From the NCBI GenBank assembly GCA_002506275.1, contig DAXG01000027.1, positions 87,699 to 145,219 on the forward strand: 57,521 nucleotides of DNA. Reading direction: 5' to 3'. A program made the position numbers and the translations under genes. This stretch comes from Euryarchaeota archaeon UBA259. GTDB lineage: Archaea; Thermoplasmatota; Poseidoniia; Poseidoniales; Poseidoniaceae. The notes beneath the pieces were generated by a model that ran no database searches, had not been told where the DNA came from, and worked only from the letters and a program-made list of their open reading frames with translations. Positions 35,878 through 44,384 of this stretch are shown piece after piece (position 1 is the stretch's first letter; the number at the start of each line of letters is the position of its first letter).

Positions 35878-36489
35878 TCACTCTTCTTCCAGTGCATCGA
35901 CGACCGAAAGAAGTTCATCGTCTCCGCCAGCAATTTCTTCGGCATCGTTCAATGGTTCTTGGTATTCGTGTTCGAGACCTTCAAACGGGTTTTGGTTGTC
36001 CTCAAGCTGGCACAAAAGACGCCAACGTGGAGCCCAAGAAAGATGAACATACATCGGACCTGGGAGGAGTAAAAGAAGCCAAATGAGACTTTGTGGTAAT
36101 TCAAGCATCTCGGTAAGGGAGATGGTGAGCAGCGCAAATCCAACAAACGGCATCGGATAGAGAATATACCGCGGAGGCGTCACTGGGAAACGCTTTGTAA
36201 CTCGAACAATGATGAGAGAAAGCATTCCGAGCAGCAAGCATGCCACCATAATCAGCGAAGAATGGAAAATCCAGTTGGTGAGCCAACTGTCTGAAGCTTG
36301 TGCAAATCGGTAAGGCAGAATTAACGCCAATGAAACTAAGAGGCCGTAAAAGGCAGAAATGTTCGACGGGTGAGAGAGCCATAATGGCAAGAGGGTGAAG
36401 CGACGAGAAAGGGATGTCCCCAGCAGAGTTTCACGCTCTTTTGAGCCTAAAGCGTCGAGACGCCCTTGCCAACGTGCCGATGTTTCCAC
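35878..36489 (-). CDS. Four-helix membrane protein with acidic tail, unknown
   Basis: The 203-residue protein has four hydrophobic segments between residues about 45 and 150. An acidic, disordered C-terminal tail of about 45 residues follows (EEIAGGDDELLSVVDALEEE). The start is GTG 36489; no ATG fits better. It is 61 bp downstream of another small membrane protein gene on the same strand, and both have charged tails, so they may work together. I do not recognise the family. Confidence 0.6.
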   Translation of the reverse strand: METSARWQGRLDALGSKERETLLGTSLSRRFTLLPLWLSHPSNISAFYGLLVSLALILPYRFAQASDSWLTNWIFHSSLIMVACLLLGMLSLIIVRVTKRFPVTPPRYILYPMPFVGFALLTISLTEMLELPQSLIWLLLLLPGPMYVHLSWAPRWRLLCQLEDNQNPFEGLEHEYQEPLNDAEEIAGGDDELLSVVDALEEE

Positions 36490-36550
36490 ACCCCTCCGAT
36501 GGAGTACAGGTTTTCAATGTGAAGGCCAATAAATCCACAAGAATATGCAT

Positions 36551-37204
36551 TTACTCTCTTCTCAACTTGCTAAAAATGCCTTCAGGTTCGATTTCTAGAT
36601 TTTCATCGACCTCCAACCATGAACGCTCAAGTAATCCGTAATCAATGGCTTCACGCTCACGGGCATCCTCAATGGTGTCTTCATCACCGTTGACCGCATC
36701 GCGCAATGCAATGGCTTGGTTGATGAGAATCACGAATCGTTTGAGCCACGGGTGCGATTGTTGGCGATGACTGAAATGCCCAATCACGGTATAGTCGTCG
36801 TCATCTCGTATGAGCAACGTCCCTCCCATCAACTCATCAGCCGTCAAACGTACTCTGCCCTTACCTATGTCTGCCCAAGCCCCATCCGAAAATTGTACCA
36901 TGACCATTGCGTTTCCGAGTTCAGCATCGCTCATGAAGGGATGATTCATATTCACAGCAAGAGGAATATTCAGCATCGGTGCTCGACGGTAGAAGTAGAG
37001 GCCCCCACCGATGGAAAGGGCAATGATGAGCAGGTACAACAGGAAAGTGTACTCAATGAAAGGAAGCAGCAGTCGAAACAAGAGGAGAACGCCCATTTCG
37101 TAAACCAAGAGATACCCCACAAACCGTACCGTGAAAGGTCGAGCGATTGGAAGAACATTGAAGCGTCGCATTTCTACAGACAATTCGGCCTGACGCTCGC
37201 TCAT
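36551..37204 (-). CDS. Two-helix membrane protein, unknown
   Basis: The 217-residue protein has a short basic N-terminus and two hydrophobic segments (about 25-75). A soluble C-terminal half of about 140 residues follows, with FSDGAWADIGKGRVRLTADE and a charged end (EPEGIFSKLRRE). ATG 37204 is the start. It precedes the four-helix membrane protein gene on the same strand. The family is unknown to me; the cytoplasmic half might be a small beta domain. Confidence 0.62.
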   Translation of the reverse strand: MSERQAELSVEMRRFNVLPIARPFTVRFVGYLLVYEMGVLLLFRLLLPFIEYTFLLYLLIIALSIGGGLYFYRRAPMLNIPLAVNMNHPFMSDAELGNAMVMVQFSDGAWADIGKGRVRLTADELMGGTLLIRDDDDYTVIGHFSHRQQSHPWLKRFVILINQAIALRDAVNGDEDTIEDAREREAIDYGLLERSWLEVDENLEIEPEGIFSKLRRE

Positions 37205-37350
37205 AGTGTACCATTTGGGTGAACACCTTCAACTTCACGGTACTTCGCTCTAAGAACACCGAAACTTCGATTTGGCTCCATCTACGAGGGCGTGAAATGC
37301 TGTTCGATGAATGAAACGAGCCGGACCTTTCAAGAAGTGTCTCGTAAGCA

Positions 37351-37367
37351 TCACCCCGAAGGGGTGA
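37351..37367 (+). promoter_or_regulatory. Hairpin covering the ribosome-binding site of the DUF835 operon
   Basis: TCACCCC GAA GGGGTGA forms a perfect 7 bp stem with a three-base loop and ends 6 nt before ATG 37374. The 3' arm GGGGTGA is also the best ribosome-binding site. The stem could hide it and limit translation of the DUF835 operon, or it may be chance. Confidence 0.4.
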
Positions 37368-37373
37368 GCGAAT

Positions 37374-39341
37374 ATGGTGGAATTGCCGCAAGGAGATGTT
37401 ACGGAAGTCCGCCGAGGGGGACCGGATTCATTGCAACTTCTTTCCTCCGACATCGCCAGATTATCGACGACGGGATACCTGCGTATTGAACGTCGGCCAA
37501 AGGAACAAATGCCTCGCATAGGCCACATTGCTTTCAAAGAGGGAATCCCCATGATGGCGGTGCATGAAGCCACCTCGATCAGTATGGCTCTCGAAGCCTT
37601 ACTCGACATCGAAAGCGATTGTGCACTCCTCGATTCACTTCTTGCCGTCCATGAGTTGCCGCTGTCTGATGTGGACCGGATTCTCGATCTGTACCCTGAA
37701 GCGCAGTTGCAAACCGAGCAAAAGCAGAGTTCAGAAAATAACGAGCACCCGTGGTGGTCAAAAGCAAGGTATCGAACAAGCAGTTGGCGCCGTGAAGAAC
37801 GCCTCCCGGAAATGGAAACGGTTGTTGAAGCACCCGAGGCTTTGCGTCAACGAAGCCGTGCAATGATGCAGCGTTTCGATGGATTGGAAAAAATGCTTCG
37901 GCCGGGTGATGCGTACTTGTTTGACTCACCAGACCCATCACCATTGTTCGACCTGGCGGGACAATTGGCAGTTCACGGGCGCCCGTTGCTGGTTCTAGCC
38001 CGACACGACATAGAATCACTCAATGTCGAACACAACATTCCAATTGCGTCAAGCAGTTGGCTCTCGCAGAACAGCAGCACCAAATCTACGGAACCGAGCC
38101 TCGAAAACATCCGACGTAAAATCGACTCGTTCCTGTGGGAGAACCTTCGCGCAGTGGTTGTCCTTGAAGGAATCGAGTACCTCTCAAGTATACACGGTGA
38201 TGACAGGATTGTAAATTTCCTGCGAGACATCGTTGATGGAGTTCGCTTGGAAGACCATCTGTTCTTGACGACAGCTGACTTCAACGCCTTTTCAATGACC
38301 ACACGCCAGCACCTCTCACGCTACATGACCGACCTTGAGGCATCGGTATTGGAGCACTGGAACCTTGAACCCGACCTTCTTCTTGACCATCCATTATGCG
38401 CCCCAGCCAGTGAAGAAGAACGGGAATGGATTGAACAACAACTGCAACAAGCGATTTGGTCATCGAACGGCGGCCCTATCGCACCGCAATCCAGTGTTTT
38501 TGGGACGATGGAAGGTGGATTCGACGCTCCCGAGTCAGAAGAAGTTCAAGCCGCCACAGAATCACTGCATTCCGTTGTTCAAGAATGGAGCAATGAAGAA
38601 GAACCGGAACCGACGAACAAGAATGCTGAGCCAGTTGCAAACCACCAACAACCGGTGGCCATCGAACAGAGACCTCAGCCCACTGACGCTCCAATTCCAA
38701 GAACCCTTCCAGAGGTTGCTAAACCAGTTGTTCCGAGCGCTCAATTTGAGCATTCACATACAGCGAGTGCGCATGCAGAGCGCATGCCTGGCGTGCAGTC
38801 AACTGGCCCTCGAAAGGCGCAAAAGATTCGAAGGAAGAAAAAGAGGGCTTTGCCACGACCAAACCAAAAAAAGCAGCGCGCTTTGTTTGCAGCAGTAAGA
38901 AATGCGCCTGAAGCAAAAGAACTCAGTGAAGTGGACGCAGGCAGTATTCAACCACCGCAAGCGTTCTCTTCGACTCTTGAGAACTACACGCAGCGACAAG
39001 AGAGAGCGGTTGAAAAAATGGCTGCTGTTCCAAAATTACATTCATCAGTACTGGATGCCACTCGCCAACATGTCAACACCCGCGAACATAGGCTTCCAAA
39101 GACACCCCTGCCGAATCGACCACTTGATGCGGTGAAAAGTAGGAAGCCGGTCAACACCGAAACATCACTCACCCCGCATATGGCCCGACCCGGTGCAAGA
39201 GAGCAAAACCAACACGAAAAACCAAGTCGCGAAGGTGCCTTTCGCCAGCAGTCGAAACCTTCACTGGAAGATAAACTCAGCGTGTGGGAACTTGAAGACA
39301 GGGAACGGCTTCGCAAGGAAATGGAGGCGAAAGGCGAATGA
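37374..39341 (+). CDS. PATAN-like plus DUF835 protein
   Basis: The 655-residue protein has an N-terminal domain (about 20-105) with the PATAN/DUF4388-like pattern TTGYLRIERRPKEQ, GHIAFKEGIPMMAVHEA. A DUF835-like domain follows (about 175-335): GDAYLFDSPDPSPLFDLAGQ, the conserved VVVLEGIEYLSSIHGDD and VNFLRDIVDGVRLEDHLFLT. The last 300 residues are disordered, rich in Pro, Gln, Glu, Lys. DUF835 and PATAN domains occur in archaeal and bacterial signalling proteins. The stop overlaps the AAA+ gene as ATGA, so this is a coupled pair. The role is unknown. A stable hairpin lies over the ribosome-binding site. Confidence 0.65.
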   Translation: MVELPQGDVTEVRRGGPDSLQLLSSDIARLSTTGYLRIERRPKEQMPRIGHIAFKEGIPMMAVHEATSISMALEALLDIESDCALLDSLLAVHELPLSDVDRILDLYPEAQLQTEQKQSSENNEHPWWSKARYRTSSWRREERLPEMETVVEAPEALRQRSRAMMQRFDGLEKMLRPGDAYLFDSPDPSPLFDLAGQLAVHGRPLLVLARHDIESLNVEHNIPIASSSWLSQNSSTKSTEPSLENIRRKIDSFLWENLRAVVVLEGIEYLSSIHGDDRIVNFLRDIVDGVRLEDHLFLTTADFNAFSMTTRQHLSRYMTDLEASVLEHWNLEPDLLLDHPLCAPASEEEREWIEQQLQQAIWSSNGGPIAPQSSVFGTMEGGFDAPESEEVQAATESLHSVVQEWSNEEEPEPTNKNAEPVANHQQPVAIEQRPQPTDAPIPRTLPEVAKPVVPSAQFEHSHTASAHAERMPGVQSTGPRKAQKIRRKKKRALPRPNQKKQRALFAAVRNAPEAKELSEVDAGSIQPPQAFSSTLENYTQRQERAVEKMAAVPKLHSSVLDATRQHVNTREHRLPKTPLPNRPLDAVKSRKPVNTETSLTPHMARPGAREQNQHEKPSREGAFRQQSKPSLEDKLSVWELEDRERLRKEMEAKGE

Positions 39342-41371
39342 ATCCACGGCGTGAGAAACTCGCTCTTGCCCTTGAGCTTGCTCGACAAAAACTGGACCAA
39401 ACTGGCTCAGGAATCGAACGAATCGCACCTCAGAATCGACAGCGTTCTGAACCCTCGAACTCGAAACTGAATCGATTGCTCGGCAAGAATGATGTCGTGG
39501 ACCGACGTAAAGGCACACTGCTGCAACGAACTGAAAGTGTTGAGCGACCGACGTTTCAATTGGTAGCTAACGGCGTTTTGGGCAAGCAAACTGAACGAAG
39601 AAAGCCTGCCATCGAATTTCAATCCAACGGAGATTCACTCTCCGACATAGCGGCACGTCGCATTCGGTCGTTACGCCAACGAACATTCGATTCCATCGAA
39701 CAGCAGGAAGGGCCTGTCGAAGACGGTTACTTGGGGATGGAACACGATGGCAGCCCGGTATGGAAGTCGGTTCTTGATGGCCATCGTGGCCTTACGACCC
39801 AAATTCTTGCAAACGATTTGGCACCTGACGATGAAACTTCACCGTTCCACCACAGCGTCATACTCCCAACTGAAGGTGTATGGCCATCACGTTTACGTCC
39901 CGAGGTTCGGAAGAGTTTCAAACAGTGGTTTAGCATTCCAGAAAATACACGCGCAACTCAGGCTGCTGAGGCGGTGGTTGATTCACCTGGAGGTCAACTC
40001 AACCCACTCCTCTTCATCGGCGCATCACAAACAGGAAGAACGCACCTGCTTCATGCGACTGCTCAAGCAGTACTGCGCCGTCAAGAAGGGAATGTCTACC
40101 TGCTTACAGGTGCGGAGTTCGCAGGATTGGAACGCTTGCCAGAAGGCTGGCAAGATACGTTGGTGAACGCAAGATTGCTTGCAATTGACGATATTGACGC
40201 ACACGTGAACCATCCCGAACTCGCCCACGAACTTGGCATGATGGTTGACTATGCACTCAATCTTGGCGTTCACGTACTGCTCACTTCGAAGAGCACTCCC
40301 GATGATTGGCCTACCTCGCGTCTGTGGGAACTCACCCGTCATGCAGCCTCGGTGCAACTTGAGCCTCCACAATCGACAAGCATGGTTCTCTATGCACGAC
40401 ATCTTTCGCACAAGAAAGGCCTCATGATGAACGACAGTCAATTGGCAAGCCTGGTCTTGAAAGATACCATTGGATGGCAATCGACAAAAGCCAATTTCGA
40501 CTTGGTCGCTCTCGCTCTTCAATCCGGTGAGGAGGTACTGGATGGAGAAGACGTCACTGCCCTGCTTTCAAATCAACTTGACCTTCAATCGGTGCAACCT
40601 CTAGCGGAGCGAGAAAAAGTAGAGGACATCGCTATGCGACTCATCAATTCTGCTGTTGACACAGTATACAGTGACGAAGTTCATGGAGGTATAGACCTCT
40701 ATTCTGAGTTACCTGAAATCGGAGTCGACGAGTACATCCCACCAGAACTTGACGCCCGGGATCTCGCCGCATCAGGTGACAGACGCCACGCTGAATATCT
40801 CAAAATTGCATTGGAGGATACAGCGCCTGCTGCACCATCGGTATTGAATATGCATGAGAGAGAGCAACATCTTGTTGCTCGCAAAGGTCGAATTGAAGAC
40901 CGTGATATCGGACTGGCGGCTGATGTGTTGACCGATTTGGATGAGGCATTCGATAGCAAAATCAATTCCTTTGAAAGGGATTTAATTGAGAGTTCAAAAC
41001 AACTTGGTCATCTTGAATCAAAACTTCACGACCTCTCCGAGCGTACTTCCGAAGCAACCATCGAGGAATTGATATCCATTGCAGATGAATTACGGAGAAT
41101 GGAAAGTAATCTTACTGAATTTGATCCCGACCGCGAGCCTTGGCCAGAAATGGAAGAAGATACTGTTGAAAAAGAAAGGCGAAAAGTCGGTCGACGCTCA
41201 TCAAAGAAAACCGTAGATCCTCTCGACAGCCATGAGCCTGCTGGAGAATGGAACGTAGACTCCGGCAGCGTTGACATGATGGATTTACTTGACCATACCG
41301 CTGAGCCACGTAAAATTCGTCTTGGCCGATTACACCCCGTTCAAAACATGCTGATGGGTGAAGAAGAATGA
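39338..41371 (+). CDS. DnaA/Hda-like AAA+ protein with altered Walker A
   Basis: The 677-residue protein has a basic N-terminus (1-180), then an AAA+ core (about 190-420) closest to bacterial DnaA/Hda by eye: AAEAVVDSPGGQLNPLLFIG, the P-loop GASQTGRTHLLHATAQ, Walker B LAIDDIDAHV and sensor I LLTSKS. In the P-loop Arg 234 replaces the usual Lys. DnaA domain IV (DNA-binding helix-turn-helix) is absent. The C-terminal 250 residues include a coiled coil (about 555-625). Archaeal replication uses Orc1/Cdc6, so a DnaA-like protein needs another role, for example positioning or signalling. It is coupled by ATGA to the genes before and after. Confidence 0.65.
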   Translation: MNPRREKLALALELARQKLDQTGSGIERIAPQNRQRSEPSNSKLNRLLGKNDVVDRRKGTLLQRTESVERPTFQLVANGVLGKQTERRKPAIEFQSNGDSLSDIAARRIRSLRQRTFDSIEQQEGPVEDGYLGMEHDGSPVWKSVLDGHRGLTTQILANDLAPDDETSPFHHSVILPTEGVWPSRLRPEVRKSFKQWFSIPENTRATQAAEAVVDSPGGQLNPLLFIGASQTGRTHLLHATAQAVLRRQEGNVYLLTGAEFAGLERLPEGWQDTLVNARLLAIDDIDAHVNHPELAHELGMMVDYALNLGVHVLLTSKSTPDDWPTSRLWELTRHAASVQLEPPQSTSMVLYARHLSHKKGLMMNDSQLASLVLKDTIGWQSTKANFDLVALALQSGEEVLDGEDVTALLSNQLDLQSVQPLAEREKVEDIAMRLINSAVDTVYSDEVHGGIDLYSELPEIGVDEYIPPELDARDLAASGDRRHAEYLKIALEDTAPAAPSVLNMHEREQHLVARKGRIEDRDIGLAADVLTDLDEAFDSKINSFERDLIESSKQLGHLESKLHDLSERTSEATIEELISIADELRRMESNLTEFDPDREPWPEMEEDTVEKERRKVGRRSSKKTVDPLDSHEPAGEWNVDSGSVDMMDLLDHTAEPRKIRLGRLHPVQNMLMGEEE

Positions 41372-41835
41372 GACCTCCATGGTGGATGGAAGGCGTAGCC
41401 TTCTCATGTCAAGCGAATTGTGGCAAATGCTGTGATGAGCCAGGTGGAATTGTTTACCTGTCCATAACAGATGCTGAACGAATTTCTAAGCATCACAAAA
41501 TGGAAGTTGAGGATTGGTTGGAAAGAGACTGTCGGCAAACCTTAGACGGCCGATATGTGCTCAAAAGTCGCCCGGTGGATGATGTATGCATCTATTTGGA
41601 TGGCAACAAGCAATGCACCATCTATACCGTTCGCCCGCAACAATGTGCAGCGTTCCCATGGTGGGGCGAAAATCTCGCTACAGACCGAGCTTGGAAAGAA
41701 GTCAAAGAAACATGCCCCGGGCTTACTGCTGATGATGCGCTTGTGATTGATGGAGAGTCAATCCGCATCCACGTCTTTGCCGACAGAGAATCGACAAAGG
41801 GTTTCCGTTCTTGGCCACCTTGGAACAGAAAATAG
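41368..41835 (+). CDS. YkgJ-type cysteine-cluster protein
   Basis: The 155-residue protein has FSCQANCGKCCDEPGG near the start and CTIYTVRPQQCAAFPWW plus ETCPGL further on, the Cys pattern of the YkgJ/UPF0153 family. Such proteins bind zinc or an iron-sulfur cluster; the function is unknown, with links to protein or lipid modification proposed for relatives. It is the third gene of the coupled DUF835/AAA+ operon (ATGA overlap) and ends 75 bp before citrate synthase. Confidence 0.82.
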   Translation: MRPPWWMEGVAFSCQANCGKCCDEPGGIVYLSITDAERISKHHKMEVEDWLERDCRQTLDGRYVLKSRPVDDVCIYLDGNKQCTIYTVRPQQCAAFPWWGENLATDRAWKEVKETCPGLTADDALVIDGESIRIHVFADRESTKGFRSWPPWNRK

Positions 41836-41887
41836 GGTCCAGAAGGCACTCTACCGATTGTTTACAGTTGAATATGGAGGAGCCGCC

Positions 41888-41894
41888 TTTATAC
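41888..41894 (+). promoter_or_regulatory. TATA-like box upstream of citrate synthase
   Basis: TTTATAC lies about 20 nt before ATG 41911. A second AT-rich stretch (TTGAATATGG, 41868-41877) is 38 nt away. Either could drive gltA; the call rests on position. Confidence 0.3.
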
Positions 41895-41910
41895 GAAAGA
41901 GGTATGTGGA

Positions 41911-43095
41911 ATGTTCCGAGGGGAGCATTTGGCAGACAAGAAGGTACTCTTGGAAGTGACTGAGAACCACCTCAACACTGGCCTAAGAGGCGTTCCAGTT
42001 GGCACTTGCCGCACCTCATATGTCACGCCAACTGAAGGCGTTCATTACTGCGGCTATCCGATTTCCGAATTGGCCCAATTTGACCCTGAGGATATCGTTT
42101 ACCTCTTGTTCCACAAGGAACTTCCGACCGATGAACAGTCCTCTGCTTTCCGTCAAGACCTTGCGAACCGTGCTGCGATCCCTGGAGATTTGGAATCTGT
42201 ACTCAAAACTTTACCAAAATTCGGCCATCCAATGGACTGGCTCAGCATTGGCATACACACCTTGGGCATGTTGGAAACTACCGAGGATTGGAAGGAAGAT
42301 GCACTGAATCTCGTTGCACGGATGCCTCGTTTGATGGGACTCATTTTCAGAATCCGTGAAGGTCGAGAAAACGATATTCCCGCTGATGACACATCGATGA
42401 ACCTCGTTGACCGATTTGTTCATGCGCTCGATTTTGAAGGGGTCGACAAAGCGAAAATGAAGCGTGTAATTTCTACCTATCTCGTTCTTCATATGGACCA
42501 TGGTGGCGGCAACCTCTCGACCTTTTCAGGTAAGGCAATCGCATCAGGCAAGGCAACCGTTTACTCTTCGATGGCCGGTGCAATGAATGCACTTTCAGGG
42601 CCTCTTCACGGACGAGCAAATCAATCCTGCCTTGAATTTGTGCTGAAGGTAGGAACCAGCGACCCGACTGAGGTTGAAGCATTCGTGAGAGCTGAACTCG
42701 AAGCAAAGCGACCAATCTTTGGCTTTGGCCACGCAGTCCTTCGGGCTGAGGACCCTCGCGCTACTGCTCAATTCGAACTTGGCTCTGAAATTTGCCCTGA
42801 CGATGAAAACTTCAAAATTGTTACAACGCTGCGAGAAGTTGCTCCTCGTGTCCTTGCTGAGAATCCAAAGATCAGCAACCCAAACGCCAACGTCGACATC
42901 GCAAGTGGCGCTTTATTGCACCACATTGGATTCACCGACCCAACCTATTACACCACCTTCTTTGGATGGGCTCGTGTAGCAGGAATTGGTGCACAAATCG
43001 TCGATGAGCGTGCTGTTTTGCGGAACGGAAAGGGTACGCCAATTTATCGACCCAAGTACATCGCTGAAGCACAAACGCTTCGACATATCGAGTGA
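41911..43095 (+). CDS. gltA: Citrate synthase
   Basis: The 394-residue protein has the three catalytic regions of citrate synthase: the first His region LHMDHGGGNLSTF, the His in SGPLHGRANQ, and FGFGHAVLR. NPNANVDIASGALLHHIGF near the end holds the catalytic Asp. It makes citrate from oxaloacetate and acetyl-CoA at the entry of the TCA cycle. 2-Methylcitrate synthase is a related option but cannot be told apart by eye. It ends 3 bp from the stop of the convergent phosphodiesterase. Confidence 0.88.
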   Translation: MFRGEHLADKKVLLEVTENHLNTGLRGVPVGTCRTSYVTPTEGVHYCGYPISELAQFDPEDIVYLLFHKELPTDEQSSAFRQDLANRAAIPGDLESVLKTLPKFGHPMDWLSIGIHTLGMLETTEDWKEDALNLVARMPRLMGLIFRIREGRENDIPADDTSMNLVDRFVHALDFEGVDKAKMKRVISTYLVLHMDHGGGNLSTFSGKAIASGKATVYSSMAGAMNALSGPLHGRANQSCLEFVLKVGTSDPTEVEAFVRAELEAKRPIFGFGHAVLRAEDPRATAQFELGSEICPDDENFKIVTTLREVAPRVLAENPKISNPNANVDIASGALLHHIGFTDPTYYTTFFGWARVAGIGAQIVDERAVLRNGKGTPIYRPKYIAEAQTLRHIE

Positions 43096-43098
43096 GAC

Positions 43099-44256
43099 TC
43101 ACTTCAAAACTGGGCGTGAAGTCTTCCCTGAGCCTCGATGGCCGAGCAGCCGTATCGCTTCCCATGGGGGCGATGCATCACTTGAACGCTCGAGGATGGC
43201 TGCGGTTGAATCGCTCCACTGCCATTTTTCTTTCCACATATCGATGAGCTCGGTTTTACGCTGAACATCGCAATCAGACCATGGGAGTACATGGGTTTGA
43301 AGTTCTTTCAAAATGTCAAGATGATTTGAAGCAGTTGCAGAATGGAGGAGTTCAGTTTGCTGAGCATCAAGAGGTTTGGTCGCCGGTTGAGTCCATCTCA
43401 AGTGCCCCGAAGGCAACCAAGTAACATCAGGGTCTGAACAATCTGTAAGCCCCGTCAAACCGGCATTGAGAATATCGTATTCAGTGTCGAGGTTTGCAGG
43501 CCAGACGTAAATCGGATATCCACCCTGATGTGCATTCACACGCCGTATTCGGTCGCCTTTTAAGCCGCCTGTCCGACCGAACGTGAGCCAATTCTGTGGA
43601 GGTAAGAAATACTCGACAGCACAGGGAGCCATTGCAGCGCCTGCGTCTTTATTGGCGTGAATCAATCGAGCCAATGGAGTGCCCAAGAACTGTAAAGTAC
43701 CACGCATTCTTTTGGTGTAATAGGTTCCGAATGGGGGGATGTATGGAGTTAAATTCGCCCAAGGACGTTTTGTTTGAGCCATCTTGGCTGAAGATTCCAT
43801 TCCAGTATGGAATGCATAGTAGACGGCGTTTTCATGGGGAATCTCGTATTCATCGAGCAAGACTTCGGCTTTCGAGATCATATGACTCATATGAGAGATA
43901 TGTTGCTTTTTCCCAAAAAATCCACCGCCGTAGAGAGCACGAGGGTGTGGACGTTTGAATTCCACACAACCCATTTTACCCTTGTCGCGCCACTCTGAGT
44001 GTATCACGGGGTCTTCAAGCATAGCTTTGAACGAGAGAAAGCCCAACGATGTTAACTCTTCAAGCGTGTGGTTTTCAGTCCACTTCACCGAATGCGGGTA
44101 TTTGGACTCCGGTACTGAAAGGTGTGCGTCATGATGCAAAATCAGTTCTTGATCACTGGTCAATCGTAAGTCAAATTCGATGCCGTCGTTGAATTGAATG
44201 GCGTGCCGAAGACTCTCCAAAGTGTTCTCAGGTGCTTGGTTCCATTTTTGCACCAT
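43099..44256 (-). CDS. GDPD-type phosphodiesterase, apparently circularly permuted
   Basis: The 385-residue protein is a glycerophosphodiester phosphodiesterase by its motifs: APENTLESLRHAI, IEFDLRLTSD (Glu 27, Asp 29), LILHHDAHL (catalytic His) and MGCVEFKRP. The HRG motif that normally opens the family, before the PENT motif, is absent from the N-terminus and instead appears at the very end: IRLLGHRGSGKTSRPVLK (His 373). Reading the end into the start reconstructs a normal GDPD beginning, which suggests circular permutation. An insertion makes the protein longer than usual (about 250). No start codon upstream would restore an HRG. It should hydrolyse lipid-derived glycerophosphodiesters. 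Confidence 0.72.
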   Translation of the reverse strand: MVQKWNQAPENTLESLRHAIQFNDGIEFDLRLTSDQELILHHDAHLSVPESKYPHSVKWTENHTLEELTSLGFLSFKAMLEDPVIHSEWRDKGKMGCVEFKRPHPRALYGGGFFGKKQHISHMSHMISKAEVLLDEYEIPHENAVYYAFHTGMESSAKMAQTKRPWANLTPYIPPFGTYYTKRMRGTLQFLGTPLARLIHANKDAGAAMAPCAVEYFLPPQNWLTFGRTGGLKGDRIRRVNAHQGGYPIYVWPANLDTEYDILNAGLTGLTDCSDPDVTWLPSGHLRWTQPATKPLDAQQTELLHSATASNHLDILKELQTHVLPWSDCDVQRKTELIDMWKEKWQWSDSTAAILERSSDASPPWEAIRLLGHRGSGKTSRPVLK

Positions 44257-44355
44257 GTTACATCCAATGAGAACTCCTTTCTAAGCGTAATGATGCTGTG
44301 CCCCATCTTCGTGAGTAAACGGAAGCCGCTTTACCGGTCATGTTCGTCATAATAC

Positions 44356-44364
44356 CTATATGAA
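44356..44364 (+). promoter_or_regulatory. TATA-like box for the second PAP2 gene
   Basis: CTATATGAA is centred 26 nt before ATG 44385, the same spacing as at the first PAP2 gene (8275-8283), suggesting a leaderless transcript. Confidence 0.45.
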
Positions 44365-44384
44365 ATCCCTCTGCCCGTCAAAAC

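Noticed and set aside
39338..41371. IstB/DnaC transposition helper, as a sign of a mobile element
   Set aside because: The core matches DnaA/Hda better (NPLLFIG...THLLHA), there is no transposase nearby, and no terminal repeats were seen.
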